Virus record (IMG/VR): IMGVR_UViG_3300021963_008193
Coordinates: 1 to 64,000 of that record
Reading direction: 5' to 3' (one strand)
Length of the DNA: 64,000 bases
Source of the DNA: a virus
Part shown: positions 33,481-41,868 of the stretch, piece by piece
Layout: every line of letters begins with the position of its first letter
Position numbering within the stretch: position 1 is the first letter of the stretch
Made by a program: the position numbers and the translations under genes
Notes under the pieces: model-generated
What the model saw: only the letters and a program-made list of their open reading frames with translations
Databases searched by the model: none
What the model was told of the DNA's origin: nothing

Positions 33481-34230
33481 TTATTTTGACATTTTCTCAA
33501 CCAAGTTCAAATAGATAACTCGGTATTTCTTCATTGAAGAACGAATTTCTTTCGTTGATAGATTTGTCATTTCACGTAATGACAATAGAATTATATTTTT
33601 ATTAAACTTATTATTTGAATTTCCAATAAATATATTTTCATAATTTTCAAATAAATCATGTAATGCGTGACCTAATTTTATTTCATTTTCATTTAGGTTC
33701 TCCTGCTCAAGAAAAGAATCCAATTCCTGTAAAAAGTTTTTAATTACTTGAGATGGGTCAACATAATCATTATCTATTAAGTATGAAAAATCAGGGTTAT
33801 TCTCTAAATTCGATGAAATATCTTCGTAGGATATTTTTCTATTTATTTCTTTTTGGTCTTTAATTATTTGACCCATCAAATAATTCTTACAGATGGTTCC
33901 AAAATAAGAATAAGCCTTCTTTTCTTTAGAAGGTTTAAACTTATCAATTTTGGTCATCAAAAACGAATGGGTGTCGGTATGGATTTCATAGAAGTCCATA
34001 TCTTTACGATACAATTTATACCTTCTAATAATTGAAGATATCATTTTATCTAACGGTTTTCGTAGAAAATCATTGTAGATTTTATTTTTTTCGTCCCACG
34101 ATTCGGTAGTTAAAAATCGTACTACCGCTAATTCTTCTTGAACGTCAAAATAATTTGCTTGTTTTGGTTTTCTCCCTTTTCGTTTTAAATCTGTATCCGT
34201 ATTCCCTGATATAGTCAGTTCCTCACTCAT
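33481..34230 (-). CDS. gp55-like late sigma factor candidate
   Basis: The 249-residue protein has a sigma-70 region 2-like block (HTDTHSFLMTKIDKFKP, then AYSYFGTICKNYLMGQIIKD), the same layout as T4 gp55, which directs host RNA polymerase to late promoters. Region 4 is not evident as such; the C-terminus has a short helix pair (LREMTNLSTKEIRSSMKKYR) that could be a reduced helix-turn-helix. A Lys/Arg patch follows the N-terminus (KRKGRKPKQANYF). It begins on the last base of the upstream glycosyltransferase gene. It is the best candidate for reading the TATTTAT motifs; that link is inference. Confidence 0.7.
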   Translation of the reverse strand: MSEELTISGNTDTDLKRKGRKPKQANYFDVQEELAVVRFLTTESWDEKNKIYNDFLRKPLDKMISSIIRRYKLYRKDMDFYEIHTDTHSFLMTKIDKFKPSKEKKAYSYFGTICKNYLMGQIIKDQKEINRKISYEDISSNLENNPDFSYLIDNDYVDPSQVIKNFLQELDSFLEQENLNENEIKLGHALHDLFENYENIFIGNSNNKFNKNIILLSLREMTNLSTKEIRSSMKKYRVIYLNLVEKMSK

Positions 34231-35033
34231 TAAACAGTTTGGGGTTCGTATTTTATGGCTCTATCATTAATAAAGAAATACTCTTTCTTAGCCGACTCAA
34301 CCCAAAATCTAACTTCTTCTTCAGTTAAAACTTCTTCACCATTTTTGTAATTCCAAAAAATAGACCCTTCACGTAAATTAAGATGTTTATAACCAATTTT
34401 AGGAATTGACATTATTTTAACTGAATTATGTGTCATCCTTAAGAAGAACTCATAACCAAATGTCAATTTGAATGATGGTTTTAATAAACCAAAATCAACG
34501 AATGAAGATTTTTTAATAACCATTCCTGAGATTTGGAAGTTTTGATACGTCTGAAGAGTATCATTACTTAGTATTCCCATTTCAGCTGCAATATTTAATG
34601 CAAACGTTGCTTCGTTAGTGAATCCTGCAAATTGACCTTTCTCATCTGTGTCAATAACAACAGGTAAAAATGCGTCAACATCAGGGTATGAGTTCGAATA
34701 TTTAACCACATTATTGAACCATATACTTGAATACTCATCATCAAATTCAAAAAGAGAGACCCACTTAGATTCCGATGACCTAACACCATGGTTTACTTGT
34801 TCTGCGAAGTTTGGGGTTTTAGTCCAAACAATTTTATTTACTTTTAAAGTCCCAAAATCATAGTCACCCAAAAACTCAACCAATGACGTTTCATCAGTAT
34901 GAACTATTACTAATTCATTAACTTGAGTTTTTTGGTTTTTAAGTGAGGTAATTGCCTTTTCAAAGTATTCGGCAAAACCGTTAGTTTTAGATGATTTAAT
35001 TGGTAGTATTACTGATACATCAAATTTTTCCAT
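34230..35033 (-). CDS. Glycosyltransferase, family 2-like (GT-A)
   Basis: The 267-residue protein starts with the GT-A strand FDVSVILPIKSSKTNG and has FEFDDEYSSIWF as a likely metal/nucleotide-sugar motif, then a helix-rich acceptor half. It may act on phage structural proteins, capsular sugars or DNA bases; the acceptor cannot be told from sequence. It is in an operon with the sigma factor, overlapping it by one base. Length is compact for GT2. Confidence 0.75.
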   Translation of the reverse strand: MEKFDVSVILPIKSSKTNGFAEYFEKAITSLKNQKTQVNELVIVHTDETSLVEFLGDYDFGTLKVNKIVWTKTPNFAEQVNHGVRSSESKWVSLFEFDDEYSSIWFNNVVKYSNSYPDVDAFLPVVIDTDEKGQFAGFTNEATFALNIAAEMGILSNDTLQTYQNFQISGMVIKKSSFVDFGLLKPSFKLTFGYEFFLRMTHNSVKIMSIPKIGYKHLNLREGSIFWNYKNGEEVLTEEEVRFWVESAKKEYFFINDRAIKYEPQTV

Positions 35034-35054
35034 TGTATATAATTTTTTAATTTT

Positions 35055-36113
35055 TTATTCTGTTGGTTCTAGTTTATTTAATTGTTCTTCAAAAGACACT
35101 AATCTTGTTTGGAGATATCCACCAAAAAGAGAATCGACTTCTTTATCAAATTCTTCTTTAGAACTTAATTCATTTACAGTTTCCGACATTGATTCAAACA
35201 TCTTCTCGTTGATATTATCCTCTAACCAATTTTGTAAGAAATCTGCCGCGAAATCAACTACTTGGTTTTTATTGTTAATCCAAAGACCATTATCTTCATT
35301 AATCCAATGAGGTAAAAGATTAGGAACCAAACCTAAAACAGGGACACCTGATATCATCGATTCTAATGGGAATGTACCATAAGCACTTGTCTCATCAATC
35401 CAAATAGAAAGAAAACAATCTTGTAATGCTTCTGAAAATTGTTTTTCACTCAATCCTTTCATATCTCTGAAAGTAATCCATCTGTATTGAGGAAATTTAA
35501 TGTAAAAACTTTTAATAATGTTCGCAGTATCTCTCTGTTCTCTTGAGTGGATAGCAATCATTGGTTTTGCTGGTAGAGTTTGTTTTTTAAAATCCTCAGA
35601 AATATATGGACGTAAAATATCAATACTTGAACTTCTCATAAGATTTGAGATGTGTTCTTTTTGGTGTTCGGAAGTTGTGATACATTTATGGAAACCTAAT
35701 TGTGACCACGTTTGACCTGGTTGTAGAGTTTCTAACATATGGTCATATGATTGACATAAGACAATTTTTGCACATGGTAATTTTGTAATTTGACTCATAA
35801 CAAATCCGTACAATTCAGGGATGATAATAAAATCATCAGGAGAAACCTCCAAGTTTTGACCCTCAATTGACCTATGAGGTAATTCCATATATTCCTTACC
35901 TAACCATCCTTCTACACCAACGTAGTCAGGTTTTTCATGTAACATTATAGGATTATAACCTTGTCTTGATAATGATAAACCTAAACGGTAAATATACGAC
36001 ACTGAAGCCTTTGCGTTACCTTTAGTATCTTGAACTAAGAGATAAAGTTTTGATTTTTTATTTCTTAGATTCTCTATTGATTGTTCTAATTTTTTAATTT
36101 GTTCTTGATTCAT
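35055..36113 (-). CDS. Glycosyltransferase, GT-B fold (GT4-like)
   Basis: The 352-residue protein has the two-domain GT-B pattern: KLYLLVQDTKGNAKASVSYI at the start, and a C-terminal nucleotide-sugar-binding block FPLESMISGVPVLGLV, matching the E-x7-E-like region of GT4 enzymes. The acceptor is unknown. It is the second of five or six glycosyltransferases in this cluster and has a short gap to the next gene. Confidence 0.72.
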   Translation of the reverse strand: MNQEQIKKLEQSIENLRNKKSKLYLLVQDTKGNAKASVSYIYRLGLSLSRQGYNPIMLHEKPDYVGVEGWLGKEYMELPHRSIEGQNLEVSPDDFIIIPELYGFVMSQITKLPCAKIVLCQSYDHMLETLQPGQTWSQLGFHKCITTSEHQKEHISNLMRSSSIDILRPYISEDFKKQTLPAKPMIAIHSREQRDTANIIKSFYIKFPQYRWITFRDMKGLSEKQFSEALQDCFLSIWIDETSAYGTFPLESMISGVPVLGLVPNLLPHWINEDNGLWINNKNQVVDFAADFLQNWLEDNINEKMFESMSETVNELSSKEEFDKEVDSLFGGYLQTRLVSFEEQLNKLEPTE

Positions 36114-36117
36114 ATTC

Positions 36118-36387
36118 TTAGTATTTATTTAATAATTTTTTATTTAACAAACTGTTAAAGGCCAATTTAAAAGGAATTGATAATTCATTACTTTTCATTG
36201 CCAAGGTTTCATCCACCTCTTCATTCTCAGTCATTATGACATCGACAAGGACTTTAATCATATCGTATTTAACAACACTTATGTGATTTTCAGACATTCC
36301 AGTATAATCCTCAGGTTGTTTAATCGTTGTAAATTCCTCAATTTTATCTAAGTCTAGATAATAATGGTCTCCTAATATTTTTAACAT
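36118..36387 (-). CDS. Small unknown protein
   Basis: The 89-residue acidic protein (MLKILGDHYYLDLDKIEEFT; then VEVDETLAMKSNEL-like segments) contains no domain I recognise. It shares its start base with the end of the 36387 gene, so it is transcribed and probably translated together with the HAD-like gene. No further inference. Confidence 0.45.
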   Translation of the reverse strand: MLKILGDHYYLDLDKIEEFTTIKQPEDYTGMSENHISVVKYDMIKVLVDVIMTENEEVDETLAMKSNELSIPFKLAFNSLLNKKLLNKY

Positions 36388-36983
36388 TACACGAGTTCTT
36401 TTAATTTATCCCCCAACTCTTTAATTGACTTAATTGTATGGGTGGTATTTATGGTTTTATTATATTCCGTCTCATACTTTATAATCAATTTATTTGACGG
36501 ATAATCTAATAATAAAGCAGGGTTTGAAGTAAGTAAAAGGTCTATTTCATCCCACATAGAATTAATTGTATAATTACTATAGAATTTTACTTTTTCTAAT
36601 TGACATCCAAACTTAGACAAGAAGAATAATGATGCGGGTTTTGATTTCCCTATTTCATCAGATACGATGATTAAATCATGATTATCTCTTAAATCAACAT
36701 ATACCTCATTTAAATCATTAAACGTACTATATTCAGTTGATTGAGAGTGACCAAAAATCTCCATTGGGAATTCCTCATACAAGAATGAAAACATTTCTTC
36801 ATCGTTTTGGAATTTAAAATGGGACTTTAAATCTAAACTATTAACAGGTAATGACATCTCATAAACAAATTCGTTCTCAGTTTCAATACCATCAGTTTTG
36901 TCAATTAAAAATTTCTGATAAGTTTGTTCAATCTTACCAAGGGTATTTCTAAGAACCCCATTTATCTCAATCCCAATTCTCAT
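36387..36983 (-). CDS. Degenerate HAD-like (5'-nucleotidase type) protein
   Basis: The 198-residue protein looks like a small HAD nucleotidase but the first motif is MRIGIEINGVLRNT, where the expected catalytic D-x-D is replaced by E-x-N. The later Ser/Lys motif (LIIVSDEIGKSKPASLFFLS) and final segment (LLTSNPALLLDYPSNKLIIK) are recognisable. Without the two Asp residues, classic HAD phosphatase activity is unlikely, so it may be a binding or regulatory pseudo-enzyme. Its start overlaps the PhoH gene by 4 bases. Confidence 0.6.
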   Translation of the reverse strand: MRIGIEINGVLRNTLGKIEQTYQKFLIDKTDGIETENEFVYEMSLPVNSLDLKSHFKFQNDEEMFSFLYEEFPMEIFGHSQSTEYSTFNDLNEVYVDLRDNHDLIIVSDEIGKSKPASLFFLSKFGCQLEKVKFYSNYTINSMWDEIDLLLTSNPALLLDYPSNKLIIKYETEYNKTINTTHTIKSIKELGDKLKELV

Positions 36984-37717
36984 TGCTCCTCGTATTTTTC
37001 TAATATGCTACTGATTAATGGGTTTCTTACAATATCATTTTTATCTTTAAACTCAAAGGTTGAGATATTCTTAGAGTCTCTAAATTTTTCAATTGCATCC
37101 CATAAACCACTGTGTGTTTTATTCTTGTATTTATCAGATTGTTCAACATCTCCCGAAATAAAGAATTTACTATTGAAACCAATTCTTGTCAATAAAAGTT
37201 TCATTTGACTTGGTGAGGCATTTTGACCCTCCTCAAAAATTAATATTGAATTATCAATATTCATACCTCTCATGTAAGCCAATGCAAACACCTCAATAAC
37301 ATCAAGGTCTTTTAATTTTTCACGAGCTTCTTTACCAATAATTTTATTCATTAAGTAATAAGAAGGGAAAATATATGGGTCCAATTTCTCCTCAACATTT
37401 CCTGGTAATGAACCTAATTTTTCTTCAGCTTCAACCGCAGGTCTAACGATGATAATTTTTTCGTAAGGTGTTGTTGGGTCTGAGATTAAGTCGATTGCTG
37501 CTTTCATGGTAATGTAACTTTTACCAACTCCCGCGGGACCTGAACAAATCGTTATCTCACTTGAGATTAAAGTATCGTAATACTTTTTTTGGTTATTGGT
37601 TAAGAATTTTTCTTTAGTTTTTTTCTTAACAATTTCCATAATCAAATCTTTTCTGTTAACGTGTTTTCTTGGTTCTTCAGAATTTTGAGTTTGATTTGTT
37701 TTTTTTCTTTGTGTCAT
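36980..37717 (-). CDS. phoH: PhoH-like ATPase
   Basis: The 245-residue protein has Walker A GPAGVGKS at residues 60-67, the RPAVEAEEKLGSLPG block typical of PhoH, a Walker B ILIFEEGQN (EE in place of the usual DE), and a FISGDVEQSD motif. PhoH-like ATPases are common in marine phages and have been linked to phosphate stress and RNA handling, though the actual job in phages is unsettled. It is the first gene of the block after a promoter-like motif and overlaps the degenerate HAD gene. Confidence 0.9.
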   Translation of the reverse strand: MTQRKKTNQTQNSEEPRKHVNRKDLIMEIVKKKTKEKFLTNNQKKYYDTLISSEITICSGPAGVGKSYITMKAAIDLISDPTTPYEKIIIVRPAVEAEEKLGSLPGNVEEKLDPYIFPSYYLMNKIIGKEAREKLKDLDVIEVFALAYMRGMNIDNSILIFEEGQNASPSQMKLLLTRIGFNSKFFISGDVEQSDKYKNKTHSGLWDAIEKFRDSKNISTFEFKDKNDIVRNPLISSILEKYEEQ

Positions 37718-37745
37718 AGACGTTTTTAATATAAATTTATGTCAT

Positions 37746-37753
37746 CATAAATA
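37746..37753 (-). promoter_or_regulatory. TATTTATG motif (on - strand), candidate late promoter
   Basis: Read on the - strand the motif is TATTTATG, 28 bases before the PhoH ATG at 37717. Confidence 0.35.
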
Positions 37754-37774
37754 ATTGTAAACTCCTAATGTATT

Positions 37775-39295
37775 TTAGTGAATACGTATAAGATGATTAA
37801 CTAATCTATTAAGGTTTTGATAAAAAAATGGTAACAATGTTTGAGAATAGTCATGTCTTTCCCCTATCATGTTTTTCTCATCTTTACCTCTTGACTGACT
37901 TTCAAAATGATACGAAACTAAACTACCGTCAAAATAATTTTCATATCCCATTAAGAGACATTTTGCGTTAAGTTCTACATCTTCAAAACAAGTTGTATAA
38001 TTCTCATTATAACTCCCACATTTTTCAAAAACATTTTTTCTAATCATCATTAACGCTGCCGTATTACCAAATACTTTTTTAAATGATACAGGATGGTTAT
38101 AATATGATTTTATATTATCGTGACCTAAAATAATTTGTTGTCGACTATTAACTCCTGCGAACACACCCCCATGTTGTACGGTATTATCTTCAAAATGTAA
38201 TCTACAACCAACAGTTCCTGTTTTAGGGTGTTCTTTCATGATTTTTAACATACCATAAATGACGTTGTTTAATATTTTAATATCATTATTACAAAACAAC
38301 AAAAATTCATATTTGTTATCTATATGATTTTTGACAACATCATTATTTATTTTAGCGAAATTATAATAATCGTATTCAATTAGAGTTATTTGTACCTTTG
38401 TTGAGTTTTCGGTTATATAATTTTTTATTTCGGAAATCTCGTCCTCGTTTGACCCAGTATCTGCAACGAAAATATGATAAAGTTGCGAGTTGGAATGTTC
38501 TATAAATGAATCTATACATTGTTTTAATAAATTAACTTTCCCTTTTGTCGGGATTATTACTGCAACACTACCAACATTTTTAATTGGTTTTTCTTTAATT
38601 TCGGGAGTATATATTTTATTCGGTAATAAGTCTAATGGTAATTTTTCTTTCCATTTATTTAAAAATTTATCCTTACTTTCCCAAAATTCTTGGTTTGGTT
38701 GACCTACCGATTTATGAGTTATTTCAAATGAAGATGTTACACCAATTTTTACATTATCTAAATAATTTGGAATACAAAACCCATGGTCGTAAAAATGGAA
38801 CTTTCCATAAGATTCATCAAAAGTATGTTTGATTTTTGTTTTGTCAAATGATATAAACAAACCATCAATTGTTACTACGGGAATTAAAAAAGGTAGTTTA
38901 GGGGAATATTGACTTAACCATTTTTTTTGGTTTTCAGGATGGTGATACACTTGTCCCACCATTGTTTGTTTCATTTTTTCCCAATAAACTCCTGATTCGG
39001 GAAAATAACATGAACCAGCCTTTCCAATTATACCGAATTCGGGGTTAATGGAAAAATCCTCTAATAGTTTTTTACCCCAATTCTTCTCAAGTTTTATATC
39101 GTTATGACAACAAACTATTATATCATGAGAGGACTCTTCAATACCCTTATTATATAATTCCGATAATGAATATTGGTTGTTATTATTATATTCAATGATT
39201 TGAACATCGGGTAAACCAACTGTCTGTAATAAGTGTCGTTGGAAATTGGAATTATATTCGAAATCCTTATGAGTTGAGTATATTATCGTTATCAT
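37775..39295 (-). CDS. Two-domain glycosyltransferase (GT2-like)
   Basis: The 506-residue protein has an N-terminal half starting MITIIYSTHKDFEYNSNFQR with a GT-A-like DIIVCCHNDIKLE, and a C-terminal GT2 domain from about residue 245 (VAVIIPTKGKVNLLKQCIDS) with FLLFCNNDIKILN and CFEDVELNAKCLLMGY. The C-terminal half resembles rhamnosyltransferase-type GT2 enzymes. Two catalytic units in one protein could add two sugars. It overlaps the next gene by 29 bases, so they are coupled. Confidence 0.75.
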   Translation of the reverse strand: MITIIYSTHKDFEYNSNFQRHLLQTVGLPDVQIIEYNNNNQYSLSELYNKGIEESSHDIIVCCHNDIKLEKNWGKKLLEDFSINPEFGIIGKAGSCYFPESGVYWEKMKQTMVGQVYHHPENQKKWLSQYSPKLPFLIPVVTIDGLFISFDKTKIKHTFDESYGKFHFYDHGFCIPNYLDNVKIGVTSSFEITHKSVGQPNQEFWESKDKFLNKWKEKLPLDLLPNKIYTPEIKEKPIKNVGSVAVIIPTKGKVNLLKQCIDSFIEHSNSQLYHIFVADTGSNEDEISEIKNYITENSTKVQITLIEYDYYNFAKINNDVVKNHIDNKYEFLLFCNNDIKILNNVIYGMLKIMKEHPKTGTVGCRLHFEDNTVQHGGVFAGVNSRQQIILGHDNIKSYYNHPVSFKKVFGNTAALMMIRKNVFEKCGSYNENYTTCFEDVELNAKCLLMGYENYFDGSLVSYHFESQSRGKDEKNMIGERHDYSQTLLPFFYQNLNRLVNHLIRIH

Positions 39296-40010
39296 ATAAA
39301 AAGTTCATTGCGGTTAAATCTTCAACCTCGTTAAAATTATGTGCCTCGAAATCTTTCATAGTTCGTCTATGTTCTAACAATGGAGTGTCGGCTCTACCTC
39401 GATTACATTTTTGTGTAAATTCTTCTTTAGTTTTACCAAAGTAATGATTTAATTGGGCAATATCATCATCACCATTTTCATTAAATGGTCCCATAAACAA
39501 TCTTTTATTTGTGTCTGTTGATGGTTTATTAAAAGGATTATGAACATCCATTATAATATTACTTGATAATTTAATAATGGATTTAACATGATTGTTAATA
39601 GATTTTTGACGTTTTGTAAATCGTTTAAGAACACTGTATTCGTTATTTACTCGTTGATGACCATTGTCACCAAATAAAACCCAGTTAACACCTATTGAGT
39701 GATAATCTAAATAATCTGAGATAAAATCTTTAACATTTTGATGTTTTTTTAAAACTAAAAATTCATCAATATCAAAAAATGCCGCCCAATCATATTTTGT
39801 ATAATTGTTTTGAATAAAATGGTGATAAGCTTCTCGTTGTTTATTAACACCGTCAAAATCTATTGTAATAACGTTAGGTTCGTCAATAGAACACCTCCAA
39901 TCATTTTGATAAATAATAATATCATCAAAACCAAGTTTTTTATTATAATTTATCCATTCTTGGATATACATATCCTCGTTTTTTGCTATACAAACTAATG
40001 CAACCTTCAT
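39267..40010 (-). CDS. Glycosyltransferase of the DUF23/GT92-like or GT2-like type
   Basis: ATG 40010 (MKVALVCIAKNEDMYIQEWI) is preferred over upstream in-frame starts because it clears the next gene. The 247-residue protein matches the small GT2/GT92 pattern: KNED near the start, WAAFFDIDEFLVL as the D-x-D region, and an aspartate-rich C-terminal end. The DIDEF motif is characteristic of GT92-like enzymes. Substrate unknown. It overlaps the previous gene by 29 bases and lies 4 bases after the methyltransferase. Confidence 0.72.
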   Translation of the reverse strand: MKVALVCIAKNEDMYIQEWINYNKKLGFDDIIIYQNDWRCSIDEPNVITIDFDGVNKQREAYHHFIQNNYTKYDWAAFFDIDEFLVLKKHQNVKDFISDYLDYHSIGVNWVLFGDNGHQRVNNEYSVLKRFTKRQKSINNHVKSIIKLSSNIIMDVHNPFNKPSTDTNKRLFMGPFNENGDDDIAQLNHYFGKTKEEFTQKCNRGRADTPLLEHRRTMKDFEAHNFNEVEDLTAMNFLYDNDNILNS

Positions 40011-40014
40011 AATG

Positions 40015-40563
40015 TTATATTTTAACCCACCATTGTTGTCCACCAACAACATTTATTTTATCCCCAAATATTTCATCAACGGCTTGCATTACCCCTGGCC
40101 AACCGATAACATAATCGTCCCCACATAATACTCCACCTTTTTTCACTTTAGGTAACCAATTTTTAATATCTTCAATAACAAATTCATATTCGTGGGAGGC
40201 ATCAATATAAACAATATCGAAATATTCATCACTATAGTTTTTAGATTCAGAAATTGAATCATTTTTAATAAGTTCTATTTTATCTAAAATTGGTTTTAAA
40301 TTTTCCAAAGTAATACCATGGTAGTTAATTGTTTTATCGTGTTCAGTAGACCCCTCAAAATGGTCAATTGCTTTATATTCGTATTCAAGGTTTTCATTAA
40401 TTAATATAGTATTCCACATTGAAGTCCCTCGACCTTGGTAAACACCTATTTCGGCAATTTTTATTTTTTGATTGGTATTAATCAAAGGTAAAATTGTTTT
40501 AAGTAATTCACCTTGTTCAGATTCCGAAGACCATCCTTCGATATTATGATAAAAATGCTCCAT
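40015..40563 (-). CDS. Class I SAM methyltransferase
   Basis: The protein shows IKIAEIGVYQGRGTSMWN (SAM-binding motif I), then EYFDIVYIDASHEYEFV and GGVLCGDDY, a pattern of the class I methyltransferase type 24 group that often acts on sugars. ATG 40563 (MEHFYHN) is chosen; a start at 40590 would run inside the dUTPase reading frame. It lies among glycosyltransferases, so sugar methylation is the most likely use, but this is inferred. Confidence 0.72.
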   Translation of the reverse strand: MEHFYHNIEGWSSESEQGELLKTILPLINTNQKIKIAEIGVYQGRGTSMWNTILINENLEYEYKAIDHFEGSTEHDKTINYHGITLENLKPILDKIELIKNDSISESKNYSDEYFDIVYIDASHEYEFVIEDIKNWLPKVKKGGVLCGDDYVIGWPGVMQAVDEIFGDKINVVGGQQWWVKI

Positions 40564-40564
40564 A

Positions 40565-41155
40565 TTATATTCCTGTTGAACCGAACCCATTATCTCCTCG
40601 GTCTTTTTCGTTTATTTTATTTTTTTGTACTAAATTAACCCATTTACCATTAACAACAGGACAAAGGACTGCTTGTCCTATTTTCATACCTTTAGTGATT
40701 GTTACAGGATGATTATTCGTATTAAAAATAATTCCTTTAACTTCACCCGTATAACCATTATCAACAGTCCCTGGAGAATTTAAAATCATTAGTCCTTGAT
40801 TAATAGCTAAACCGCTTTTTGACCTAACTTGAATTTCGTATCCGTCTTTAATGTCAAATGACAATCCTGTCGGAACTAACGCTCTCCCAAATGAGGGGAT
40901 AATTACCTCCTCAATAGCATGTAAATCAAACCCCGAATCTGTTTCGTAATTATATTTTGGTGTATACGCTTCAGGATTTAATTTGATAAACCCTAAATCT
41001 AATTGTGGCGTATAGTTCTCCATTTCCTCTTCTAATGATTTCATATCAAGACCATGTTCTTGTAATATTTTGTCATAGTCTAACTCAGAATCATCGGTTT
41101 GTAATAGATATTCTTGTAGTTTTTCTGATTGTTCTTTTAGTGAATCTAAATTCAT
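40565..41155 (-). CDS. dut: dUTP diphosphatase
   Basis: The 196-residue protein carries all five trimeric dUTPase motifs: ETDSGFDLHA, the EIQVRSKSGLA uridine/phosphate motif, NSPGTVDNGYTGEV, the GMKIGQAVL motif and the C-terminal GDNGFGSTG loop that closes on substrate. An N-terminal ~50-residue helical extension is extra. The enzyme hydrolyses dUTP to dUMP and pyrophosphate, keeping uracil out of phage DNA and supplying dUMP. It begins on the last base of the exonuclease gene. Confidence 0.95.
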   Translation of the reverse strand: MNLDSLKEQSEKLQEYLLQTDDSELDYDKILQEHGLDMKSLEEEMENYTPQLDLGFIKLNPEAYTPKYNYETDSGFDLHAIEEVIIPSFGRALVPTGLSFDIKDGYEIQVRSKSGLAINQGLMILNSPGTVDNGYTGEVKGIIFNTNNHPVTITKGMKIGQAVLCPVVNGKWVNLVQKNKINEKDRGDNGFGSTGI

Positions 41156-41865
41156 TATTCTAATTCTTTTAATTTTTTAATAACATCAATTAATACTTGA
41201 ACATCTCGTTCACAGTATTCAGATATTTCTTTTAACATACTCTTTTCCCAATAACATTCGTGAACTTTATCTCCTGTAACATCTCCGTCCTTAGGTGATG
41301 GAACTTCCATACAAGTACACATTAAGTCTAAAGAACCAATTGATGTGTAGGACCCGTATTGCCAAATTTCTTTGGTATCGATAGCCTTAATTTCCCATGG
41401 TTTTGTGTCGTAAGACGGTAAAATTGATGGTGGTAATAAACCATTAACAATCATACGTTTTGCCAACATAGGGATATCAAAATTCTTCAAGTTATGACCA
41501 CATAAAAAGAAGTCTAATTTACCGCATCTTTCAAGTAGTTTCTGAACACCTTTTAATAAAGTTTTTTCATCATCGTCAGAAAATGTTTGTGATTTAGTTT
41601 CTCCGTTATCCATAACGAATGCGACACTAACACAAACTATTTTAGCGAACTCGGGAACAAGTGCCGCTCTTCTTTTAAACATATAATTTTTAGAATCAAT
41701 GTCTACCGACGCGTCTTCAGGGAATCTTTTTTGGAACCAATCAAAATATTTATCAAATTGATTTGCAATTTCAGGATTGAAGTTTTGACATGAGTCATAG
41801 TCAGGACATGCTCCAACCGTCTCAATGTCCAAAAATAAAATTTTGGTAATAGGTATTTTAATCAT
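41155..41865 (-). CDS. DEDD 3'-5' exonuclease (PolB-like)
   Basis: The 236-residue protein has the RNase H-like DEDD set: ILFLDIETVGACPD (Asp/Glu), FLCGHNLKNFDIPMLA (Asp) and YCERDVQVLIDVI (Asp). It matches predicted PolB-like 3'-5' exonucleases (PF10108 group), with roles in replication or repair and removal of mismatched ends. It lies 3 bases from the next gene and overlaps the dUTPase start by one base, in a small nucleotide-metabolism pair within the modification cluster. Confidence 0.85.
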   Translation of the reverse strand: MIKIPITKILFLDIETVGACPDYDSCQNFNPEIANQFDKYFDWFQKRFPEDASVDIDSKNYMFKRRAALVPEFAKIVCVSVAFVMDNGETKSQTFSDDDEKTLLKGVQKLLERCGKLDFFLCGHNLKNFDIPMLAKRMIVNGLLPPSILPSYDTKPWEIKAIDTKEIWQYGSYTSIGSLDLMCTCMEVPSPKDGDVTGDKVHECYWEKSMLKEISEYCERDVQVLIDVIKKLKELE

Positions 41866-41868
41866 AAA

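Noticed and set aside
37720-37745. Hairpin between ATAAATTTATG palindromic bases before phoH
   Set aside because: Short AT-only palindrome in AT-rich DNA, no T run; not convincing as terminator or operator.
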